A program made the position numbers and the translations under genes. A stretch of 64,000 nt of DNA, from assembly GCA_049324315.1 (NCBI GenBank), contig JBMOKU010000039.1, forward strand, positions 5,110-69,109. The letters run 5' to 3'. The DNA comes from JBMOKU01 sp049324315. GTDB lineage: Bacteria > Bacillota > Clostridia > Peptostreptococcales > Thermotaleaceae. The notes beneath the pieces were generated by a model. That model did not search any database. It was not told the DNA's origin and saw only the letters and a program-made list of their open reading frames with translations. Below, piece after piece: positions 53,188 to 61,900 of this stretch (positions within the stretch are counted from its first letter, which is position 1; the number at the start of each line of letters is the position of its first letter).

Positions 53188-55110
53188 TCAATCCTTCCAT
53201 AAATTGTTGGCAGCGTATTTCAGAATAACATTGCAGCAGTGGTCACAGTATCCATTTGCTTTCATTTCCTGCACCATGGCATTATATTTTTCATCCTGCT
53301 CCTTGTCTCGAATGCCGGACTTGGTTATGACACGTGATAATTCCCTGACGGATGCAGCCAGTTTCTTTTCGATAGCCTCCTTGAGGGGCTCATAGGAGGT
53401 ATAATCTATCTTGCCGCCCTTTCTCATGAGATAGAACATATAAGATGTTACATCCATCCTGAATCCGTTGGAGGAACTCTCCGATATGCCTATTTGCTCT
53501 TCAATGGACCGTAAAAACTTCACATCAGGATCCAACTGCTCTCCCGTTGATTTATCTTTTATTTTTGTTTTGTTTACATAGGCTTCCGCATGGTCAAGAT
53601 AGTTATTAAACAGTGACTCTGCCTGTTCGCTGTAGCTGTGGATAAACGCCTTTGTTATTTCCTTTTCCAACACCTTATTGTATTCCTTCCTGATAGTATC
53701 CTGAAGGAAGGCTAGATACCTCTTCTTATTGTCATCAGGAATATCCAGCTCTTTAATGGCCCTTATCAGGCTTTCCATAACACTTAACGGATTGATACAA
53801 TCACACTCGGAATTGGTAAGGGCAGTGTCAATAGCCTTTATGACGAATCTTGTTGATATGCCTGACATACCTTCCCTTATACCCGCTTCTTCCCTTAATT
53901 CCATGACATCGATCTTTTTCGTCATTCCCTTTTCCACGATTTCTTCTCCGTTGTATATCTTCATCTTGGTCAATGGATCTACTTTGTTGGATGGTAAAAG
54001 TCTGGTGAGAACGGCAAACATGGCACCAATATCAATGGTATGGGGTGCTATATGGGACCTGAAGCTGCTCTTTTTTAGAATCTTTTCATATATCTTAATC
54101 TCTTCATTCAATTCAAGGCAGTAGGGGACCTCTATCTTGACGATTCTGTCTAAAATAGCCTCGTTGGTATGGTCTGATTTGAATTTGTTCCATTCTGCTT
54201 CATTGGAATGTGCAAGAATGATACCGTCAAAATAGATCATAGACCCTTTTCCCGGCGCAGGTATGGATTTTTCCTGGGTTGCTGTTATAATCGTATGAAG
54301 ATATTCAACGTCATTTTTAAATACCTCAATGAATTCCACAATACCTCTGTTGCCTACATCAAAAGCGCCATTCAATGAAAATACCCTTGGGTCGTCTTCC
54401 GGATATAAATCCATTTTTGATATATCTACAGAGCCTACCAATACCGATGTGTCTTGGTTATTTGGGTCAACAGGAGGCACAACCCCTATCCCCTTTTTAG
54501 ATCTTATAGAAAAATCGGTGGTTATCACAGGGAACTTTTCAAATTCATTATGATATTCTTCTTTTAATCTATATTTACAAATCGGACACAAATCCCCTTC
54601 AATCCGTACGCCCAGGATTTCTTCAAATTCTTTTCTCAAGTGTTTGGGTATTAGATGCAGCGGCTCTTCTCTCAGTGGACATCCTTTTAGTGCATAAATG
54701 GGGTCACTGCTTTCCAAGGCCTTCTTTAACGCTTCCATAATGGAAGACTTACCGGAACCAACAGGCCCCACCAGATACAATACCTGTCTTGATTCCTCTC
54801 CCATCATGGCTGCTGAATGGAAATAATCTACGATCTTCATTAATATCTTATCAATACCAAAGAAATCCGGTTTGAAAAAATTATATTTCGTGATCGTTTG
54901 GTTGCCATGTATTCTTCTGATCCTCTCATGATCCTCAGATTTTAATGTTTCAAATCCTTTTTCCATGATAATATCATGCATCCTTTTGTGAGCAAGCTTT
55001 ACAATGTCCGGATTCTTCTTAACCATATCAAGATAATCCAGAAAAGTCCCTTCGAATGCTTGCATTTTCTTTCTTTCTCTATCTTTATTGATCAAATCTA
55101 TAAATTCCAT
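53188..55110 (-). CDS. prkA: PrkA serine protein kinase / AAA ATPase
   Basis: About 640 residues, close to the Bacillus protein (631). It has an AAA domain with Walker A GPVGSGKSS (115-123) and a C-terminal PrkA kinase-like region; a CxxC pair (CPICKYRL) sits near 185, and a second (CDHCC) near the C terminus. PrkA affects sporulation through Spo0A-linked and sigma-K-linked expression; whether it is a kinase or protease is debated. The ATG at 55110 is preferred (AAGGGG upstream, aligned with the family start) over 55134. First gene of the operon. Confidence 0.92.
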   Translation of the reverse strand: MEFIDLINKDRERKKMQAFEGTFLDYLDMVKKNPDIVKLAHKRMHDIIMEKGFETLKSEDHERIRRIHGNQTITKYNFFKPDFFGIDKILMKIVDYFHSAAMMGEESRQVLYLVGPVGSGKSSIMEALKKALESSDPIYALKGCPLREEPLHLIPKHLRKEFEEILGVRIEGDLCPICKYRLKEEYHNEFEKFPVITTDFSIRSKKGIGVVPPVDPNNQDTSVLVGSVDISKMDLYPEDDPRVFSLNGAFDVGNRGIVEFIEVFKNDVEYLHTIITATQEKSIPAPGKGSMIYFDGIILAHSNEAEWNKFKSDHTNEAILDRIVKIEVPYCLELNEEIKIYEKILKKSSFRSHIAPHTIDIGAMFAVLTRLLPSNKVDPLTKMKIYNGEEIVEKGMTKKIDVMELREEAGIREGMSGISTRFVIKAIDTALTNSECDCINPLSVMESLIRAIKELDIPDDNKKRYLAFLQDTIRKEYNKVLEKEITKAFIHSYSEQAESLFNNYLDHAEAYVNKTKIKDKSTGEQLDPDVKFLRSIEEQIGISESSSNGFRMDVTSYMFYLMRKGGKIDYTSYEPLKEAIEKKLAASVRELSRVITKSGIRDKEQDEKYNAMVQEMKANGYCDHCCNVILKYAANNLWKD

Positions 55111-55144
55111 ATCCTCTAACCCCTTCCTTTCCATGCTGATTCTA

Positions 55145-55304
55145 GTACACTGTCAACTCTAAACTTTGTGTTATCCGCCGAGGAAAATTTTTGTAGCACA
55201 AGGCGGAGGATTGAGCAATACTGAGTTGTATTGCGATTGACGACAACGCAGTGATGCGGAAATTTAACCGGCGGGAACATACAGAATTAGAGTTGACAGT
55301 GTAC
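55145..55304. mobile_element. MITE-like 160-bp element with perfect 18-bp terminal inverted repeats
   Basis: GTACACTGTCAACTCTAA at 55145-55162 and its exact complement at 55287-55304. Inner inverted blocks (CCGCCGAGGAAAATTT against AAATTTAACCGGCGG) make it foldable end to end. No coding capacity for a transposase. It sits just upstream of prkA, where it probably includes or displaces that promoter region. Confidence 0.75.
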
Positions 55305-55455
55305 AAAATTCTTAAGCCATATTTACTTATATTTATATGAGTAAGGCGAAGATAATAACACCCAAAAATGTTAGCGGAGCATCTTCCCCAAAACAGCACA
55401 GGCCAAAAATTCAGCTTTTCAGCAAGTCAGAATTACATTACGGCAAAACTATCCT

Positions 55456-55477
55456 GTAGGGGCGACCATTGATCGCC
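55456..55477. repeat. Short CCCCTAC-type hairpin, reverse orientation
   Basis: GTAGG followed by GGCGA-CCATTGA-TCGCC; reads CCCCTAC on the minus strand. Confidence 0.65.
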
Positions 55478-55556
55478 AGATATCTATCATCACTGGTCAG
55501 ACACTGTTTACTCCTATATACTATGCATAGCTAGACCATACTGTCCCCTTATCTCC

Positions 55557-55596
55557 CACAAAAAAAGAAACCGGCACTGATTTAGAATGCCGATTT
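55557..55596 (-). terminator. Intrinsic terminator
   Basis: On the minus strand AATCGGCA...TGCCGGTT is followed by TCTTTTTTT; it ends the SLH-protein gene about 60 bases after its stop. Confidence 0.8.
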
Positions 55597-55654
55597 GACT
55601 TATTAGAAACTTAAAATATAGGCTAACTGCTGATATGCCTCTTATATATTTAAT

Positions 55655-58600
55655 TTATAACGCATCTGCTGCTTCAAGTAATTTAATAATGACTGTAGCA
55701 GCCGCATCTCTTTGCGCATTTCCTTTTGGTTCAAAAGTATTTTGTGGCGTACCATTTATTATACCGTTGGCCTGTGCTGCAAGTACAGAATCTTTTGCCC
55801 AGCTGCTGATCTCATCCGAGTCTTTAAATACGGCTGTTGATTTTTGCGCTTCGTCGACTATGCGCTTACCTGTTACATATTTATATGCATTCATGACCAT
55901 AACCGCCATTTCCTGCCTTGTAATTGTTCCATCAGGGTTGAATTTACCTTCACCTACTCCGTTTACCAAACCTGCCTTAGCAGCCGCTTCAATATATAGC
56001 GTAAACCACTTGCCCTGTGGAACATCACTGAACATTCCCTTGTAGCTATCCAAATCAATGTTTAAAGCCTTTACAAGGAATGTTGTAAACTGTGCCCTTG
56101 TTACGATACCTTTAGGGTCAAAATTGTTGGCATCCACCCCTGACGTGATATGCTTTGCTGCAAGGAGTTCAATGTAATCCTTGGCCCAGTTGCCTTGCGG
56201 TACGTCTGCAAATGTCTTTTTATATTCCATGACTGCAAACTTAGTAAAATGATCTGTTTCAACTTCCATCTTTCCTGTTTGCGTATTATATTTACCACCC
56301 AAGTATCTCCACACCATAGCAGGTTCTTCAAGATAGTAAATACCTAACTTCCTTGTATCCACGCCTGACATATTAGCGCCTGTCAAGCTGAGCTCCATTT
56401 TAACCCTGCTCTTAAAATTCGTAACAGACTGCTGTGTAGAACCTGTTACGGCATTGATTGTGAATTCTACAACAGATCCGGTTATGAACATATTTCTATC
56501 GGTTGTAGCAGAAAGCAAGCTGTTCTTTTCTTCATTTTCAATTGTTCTGATTTCAACATTAAGTGAACGGTCGGCGTAATCTGCAAACAAGGTCGAAGGT
56601 ATTTCCAACTTTGCCTTTCCAATGATTATGCTTACATCTAAATTACCAGCAACAATTGATTTCACAGCGTCATTATTCAAGACTATCTCTTGTGCTGCAA
56701 CACTTACGTCGGGAAGTTCTATAATGACTAGGTTACTATTTCCGGCCTTTGAAGCTATCAACTCCCCTGTGTATTCTGTGATAGCTTTGTTGTTGGCTGA
56801 GTCCACTACGGTTTGCGATCCATCGGCATTTGTGGTCGTGGTTTGTGGGCTTTCCGGTACAGCTCCACCACCGCCGCCACCGCCGCCACTACCGGCAGCA
56901 GTAGTTATCGTAAACGTACCTGAACTCGTTACCGAATTACCTCCTACAGTAACTCTTACCTTATACGTTCCCGCCGACAGCCCTGTAGGTATGGCTGCTG
57001 TTAACGAAGTTGCACTGGCTAAGGATGGGGTTACTGCACTTCCTATAATCTGTGCCGTTGCGTTATTTATTATATATACACCGTTATCTGCTGCCGTTTC
57101 AGAGAAATTCGTCCCGGTTATTACGATGTTTCCGCTTATAGCCCCTTCTTCTAAGCTCGCACCTGCCGTTGAAATACTTGTTATCGTAGGCAGATCATCT
57201 GATGCAGCTACTACTGTGAATGTACCCGAACTGGTTACCGAATTGCCTCCTACAGTAACTCTTACCTTATATGTTCCCGCCGGCAGCCCTGTAGGTACTG
57301 CTGCCGTTAGCGAGGCAGTACTAGCAGAGGATGGCGTTATTGCACTTCCTACGGTCTGTCCTGTTGCGTTATTTATTATATACACACTGTTGTCTGTCAC
57401 CGCTGCAGAGAAGTTTGTTCCGTATATAACCATGTTACCGCTTATTGAGCCTTCTACCAGATTTGCAGCAGCCGTTGAAACGCTTGTTATCGTTGGTAGA
57501 CCAATTACGGTAAATGTACTGGAACTCGTTACCGATTTACCGTTGACAGTGACTTTAACCTTATATGTTCCTATCGTCAGATTGCTGGGAACGGGTATTG
57601 CCATTGAAGTTGTGCTGGCTGAAGATGGTATTGTGGTTGAGACAACTTCGCTTGTTGAACTATTTAATATCGATACTGCATTATTGCCAGCTGTAGACGA
57701 AAAGTTCGTACCGTTTACGATAATATTACCACTTGTTGACCCTGCTATAAGGGTTGCACCTGTCGTTGATATAGATGTTATCGTGGGCGATGGTACTTTT
57801 ACACTGTAAGCTTGCGAATATTTAGGATCTAAACTGTCAATCATCGCTTTCACATAATATGATCCTACATTTACTGTAGATGGTATTGTTAGCTCAGCTG
57901 TTGCAGTATTATTTACAATATTGGCTGCCACATCAGACACATCCGCTATAACATTATAGCTGGTATCCACCAAACTTACCGTAACTGCCGTGCCATCGTT
58001 GACTAGATTTGTATTAACCGTAACCGTTACAGCAGCCGATGTCCCTTCATTTTGAGAAAAGGAACTGAGTGAAACACTTGTAACTGCAGGATCATTTGAT
58101 TGTGAAGTGATAGTGTATACCGTGGTTGCATCCGAAACAGCTGAAACCATAACCTTGATATAATACGTTCCTGCACTTACACTTGAAGGAATTACTAAAG
58201 AAATATTATCAGCGATATTATTGTTCACCTTAGCTGTAGCAGCAGTCACGCCGTTCACGACACTGCCGCTACTGTTGACCAATTGAACCGTTGCCATTGT
58301 CTCATTGCTCACATTTACTGTTTCCAGATCAACCAACACTGTCTGCTGTGTCCCTGAAACATGGCCTGAAACACTTGGAATGACTGAAACTATACCAGAC
58401 TGTCCACCGGAAGTTATCGTATAAATCGTGGTGGTATCCGATAGATTCAATGAAGCCAAACTAACTTTTATTTTATAGCTTCCGGCAGCTATTCCTGCCG
58501 GTATGGTAAGCGTAAGGTTTTCCGTATCATCTTCCATGATACCGGAAGCCGCGTTTACTCCATTGATAGGCGTAGAACCATCATTCTCCACAAGCTGGGC

Positions 58601-58816
58601 AGATATTGACGTACCATCCGTTACATTAGAAGTATCCACAGTTACAGACGTTGAACCTACTGTACCCGATACGTGGGAACTTGAAGACAATTGAACACTT
58701 ACAATATCAGGTTCATTGGGTAGCTGTGGCGGATTATCTCCCAATCCCGCTGCAAATATGGGATGCATAAGCATGAAAATACATATCATCACCGCCATTA
58801 TCCTTCTCTTTACCAT
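55655..58816 (-). CDS. Large SLH-anchored cell-surface protein with Ig-like and IPT-like repeats
   Basis: 1053 residues. Signal peptide (1-22); three Ig-like repeats of about 100 residues (about 38-340) with phrases such as SYKIKVSL; three IPT/TIG-like repeats (about 345-640) with phrases PTITSISTAGA and SSGTFTV; a polyglycine linker (near 645); a stalk domain of about 190 residues; and three C-terminal SLH domains (FADVPQGNWAKDYIE, FSDVPQGKWFTLYIE, FKDSDEISSWAKDSV), which bind pyruvylated cell-wall polymer. It is likely an S-layer or adhesin component. The repeats are very similar at DNA level. The giant repeat protein gene lies just upstream in the same direction. Confidence 0.92.
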   Translation of the reverse strand: MVKRRIMAVMICIFMLMHPIFAAGLGDNPPQLPNEPDIVSVQLSSSSHVSGTVGSTSVTVDTSNVTDGTSISAQLVENDGSTPINGVNAASGIMEDDTENLTLTIPAGIAAGSYKIKVSLASLNLSDTTTIYTITSGGQSGIVSVIPSVSGHVSGTQQTVLVDLETVNVSNETMATVQLVNSSGSVVNGVTAATAKVNNNIADNISLVIPSSVSAGTYYIKVMVSAVSDATTVYTITSQSNDPAVTSVSLSSFSQNEGTSAAVTVTVNTNLVNDGTAVTVSLVDTSYNVIADVSDVAANIVNNTATAELTIPSTVNVGSYYVKAMIDSLDPKYSQAYSVKVPSPTITSISTTGATLIAGSTSGNIIVNGTNFSSTAGNNAVSILNSSTSEVVSTTIPSSASTTSMAIPVPSNLTIGTYKVKVTVNGKSVTSSSTFTVIGLPTITSVSTAAANLVEGSISGNMVIYGTNFSAAVTDNSVYIINNATGQTVGSAITPSSASTASLTAAVPTGLPAGTYKVRVTVGGNSVTSSGTFTVVAASDDLPTITSISTAGASLEEGAISGNIVITGTNFSETAADNGVYIINNATAQIIGSAVTPSLASATSLTAAIPTGLSAGTYKVRVTVGGNSVTSSGTFTITTAAGSGGGGGGGGAVPESPQTTTTNADGSQTVVDSANNKAITEYTGELIASKAGNSNLVIIELPDVSVAAQEIVLNNDAVKSIVAGNLDVSIIIGKAKLEIPSTLFADYADRSLNVEIRTIENEEKNSLLSATTDRNMFITGSVVEFTINAVTGSTQQSVTNFKSRVKMELSLTGANMSGVDTRKLGIYYLEEPAMVWRYLGGKYNTQTGKMEVETDHFTKFAVMEYKKTFADVPQGNWAKDYIELLAAKHITSGVDANNFDPKGIVTRAQFTTFLVKALNIDLDSYKGMFSDVPQGKWFTLYIEAAAKAGLVNGVGEGKFNPDGTITRQEMAVMVMNAYKYVTGKRIVDEAQKSTAVFKDSDEISSWAKDSVLAAQANGIINGTPQNTFEPKGNAQRDAAATVIIKLLEAADAL

Positions 58817-58913
58817 TCGTCATCCTCCCTTATTCGATTAAAGGTACGAAGCCTTTTCATTGAGTACTTTTGTATCTGAATTTGCGATCAAGCATTTATA
58901 TCTCTAGAATGTT

Positions 58914-58962
58914 TGAAAAAGCTTGCTATAGGAGAGGCTGCAATATACAACCTCTTCTATAA
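58914..58962 (-). terminator. Intrinsic terminator between the two surface protein genes
   Basis: On the minus strand TATAGAAGAGG...CCTCTCCTATA followed by GCAAGCTTTTTC. It implies the two surface genes can be transcribed separately, with readthrough possible. Confidence 0.7.
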
Positions 58963-58982
58963 CACCTACTTGATATGCAAGA

Positions 58983-61900
58983 TTATTGAAGATTGGTTAA
59001 GTGCAGTTCCAGCGGGTTAGGATTATAACTGTTATCTCCACTGATTGTCAAAGTTTCCACACTTGAATCTCCATATGGCGAACCTTCTTTTGGGAATGCT
59101 TGTATGGTATATTGTCCAGGCTCCAATTCAGGCAGCCTAAATGTACCATTTTTGTTGATAGGAACACTCAGCAGCCAATTCTCATTAGGATCGCCAACTT
59201 CAACCCATCCGCCTGTTGCTGCATCACCGTTAGGTCTATATACAACACCTGTAATAAGTGAGTTGGTTAAACTTAATGTTAATGTCCCATTATAAGTACC
59301 ATTTGAAATGGTAATATTGGTTTTTTGGCTAGGAGCGTACTCCGAACCTGGTTTTGGGAAGGCCTGCACCGTATAATTGCCGTCTTCAAGACCGCTAAGT
59401 CTGAAGTTTCCATGTTCATCAATACCGGTACTCTTGACCCATGTATCGTTGGAAGTAAACACTTCAACCCAACCCCAGTTAACAGCCTCACCATCAGGTT
59501 CCGTTACACGTCCCGTAACCTGAGCACTCTTTAATATTAATGTAAGTGGGTTATTACTATATGATCCATTACTTATCGTTACCGTTACCGACTCTGATTC
59601 TGTAAATTCAGACGTCCACCCAGGATATGCTGTGACCATATACGTACCGTCATTTAAGGCTCCGATCATGAAACTTCCATCATCCTTTGCGCCCATTCCT
59701 GACACAAAATTGCCTAGGCCGTCACGTACTTCAACCCATCCAAACATAATCTGTTCACCGTTTGGTCCCTGTAGAACACCGGATATTTGTGGTTGCGTCA
59801 GCATAAGTTCTATTCCACTTCCATCATGAGTCGATCCATCTACACGAGTCACCGCGCCGCCGGCTATCACAATTTCTACATATTGAGATGCTGAGTAGCT
59901 GCTGTTGGAATGGTCTGGGAATGCCTTTATCCTGTATGTTCCATCATTCAAGCCGCCTACATTGAACTGTCCTTCCCAGTTTACACCTGTTCCGCCTATC
60001 CAATTCCATTCATTTCCACTCTGTAGTTTCTGTATCTCTATCCAGCCATGCTGTGCAGCGCTGCCGTTTGTCCCTGGTGTTCTCACTGTACCACTTACCT
60101 GTGAGTTTGATAAAGTCACTGTTATATTACCGGAACCCTGGCCTTGATCTGTTATACACGTCCCTCCTGAAATCACGATCTCTATAGGCTGAGATGCAGA
60201 GAAATCTGAATTCATGGAGTCAGGCTGTACTCTCAGATAATAGGTACCATCCTTCAAGTTTCCTATCCTGAATTGTCCGTTACGGTCAACCGGTGCGCCC
60301 ATTACCCACATGCCTTCCTCATTAAATACCTCACTGTATCCGAATAGGGCATTATTTCCGTTAGGATCTTTTACCGTACCGTTAATCTGTGCAGTAGTAA
60401 GACTTACGTATAGAGGATTATTACCTGTGTAATTACCATTCTCATCTATAACAATGGTAACCTCATTTGAAGCTGAATAGCTGCCTTCACCATTTGGAAT
60501 TGCTTTTATAATATATGTACCAGGCTCAAGTCCGCTTATTCTAAACTCACCTTCATGATTTATGCCGGTACCTGGCATCCACATATCCTGCTGTGTTCTG
60601 ATTTCAACAAAACCAAAAGGTTGAGGTATTGCCTGATCATTCGTTCCAGCAGGTCCTACAACAACACCTGTTACCTGAGGTTCTGTCAACAATATTGTAA
60701 GTGGATTATTTGTACTTTGACCGTTTTCGTTGATTGTGAATGTTACTCTTGTTGATTCTCCATAATCAGAGTTCCAATCAGGAAATGCAATGATACTGTA
60801 TGTTCCCGGTTCAAGGGAGCCAATTCTGAATTCACCGTTAGATACGGGTGCACCGGTCACCCATCTTCCACCGTCCATCTCAACAGACACATATCCATTG
60901 TTTATAGGTGTCACACCATCTGGAGCAAATACATGCCCTGTTACTTGAGCAGATTTTAAAACAAATACGATGCTGCTTTCACTGCTAACGCCATTAACTA
61001 CCTGAATCTTAACTTCTCCCGATGCCGAGTATTCAGAATCCCATCCGGGGTTTGCCTTTAAGAAATATGTTCCATCAGCAAGTCCGCCGATTGAGAAGTA
61101 ACCCAATTCATTAACGCCAGTACCACCGACATGCATTCCTGCGGCGTTTTTGATCTCTATATACCCAAAAGCTTCAGGAGTTCCATCCGGGGAAACCACT
61201 TCACCTGCTATTTGAGGAGCCCTTAAAGTAAGTACCACCGGATCTCCGCTGTACTGTCCATCTACGATTACAATGGTCACATCTTCAGATTCTGCATATT
61301 GTGAACCAGGTCCAGGCCATGCCGTCAACTGATAGGTACCGTTAACTAGTCCCCCTATTCTAAATTGTCCATTGCCATCAACGCTTGAACCCGTCAACCA
61401 TTCTCCAGTTTTACTTTTAACATCAACCCAACCAAATCTATTGGGGTTTCCATCAGGATCCAGCACCGTACCGACAAGCTGAGAACCTCTCAGGTACAAT
61501 GCAACAGGCCCTCCTGTATAATCCAACGCAGGATCTACGACAAGAACCCCACCTTGAATTCTGAAGCTAAACTCCGGCGATTTTGTATAATTTGAATTCC
61601 AATCAGGATTTGCCTGAATGATATATACGCCATCGGCAAGTCCGCCGATTGCAAAATCACCATTTTGTATACCTACACCAGGCATCCATGTTCCATCATT
61701 CTTTCTCAAATCGATAAATCCATGATCTACTTTTGTCCCACCATCTGCTGCCGGTATGTGCACGGAACCGCTTACCTGGGGATCACTCAGCGTAAGTACA
61801 ACTGGATTTCCTGTATACTGTCCGTTTGTTATTGTTATCTCAACTTCCTGTGAATCTGCATGAAGTTTGTCCTGCCAAGAAGGCTTTGCTTTTAATCTAT

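Larger units (their letters stand above)
55111..55654. other. Intergenic region with MITE-like element and hairpins
   Basis: Contains the 160-bp element (55145-55304), a short CCCCTAC-type hairpin and the terminator of the SLH gene. An open frame of 85 codons across the element is composed of element sequence and is not considered a gene. Confidence 0.65.

Noticed and set aside
55142..55399. 85-codon minus-strand frame across the MITE-like element
   Set aside because: It begins outside and ends inside the repeat, and its sequence is dictated by the inverted repeats; no ribosome site.
56622..57809. Open frame of 395 codons on the plus strand inside the SLH protein gene
   Set aside because: It is antisense to a well-supported surface protein with SLH domains; the length comes from the biased codon use of Thr/Ser/Val-rich repeats. 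No ribosome site, and the product is a hydrophobic Val/Pro/Thr-rich string.
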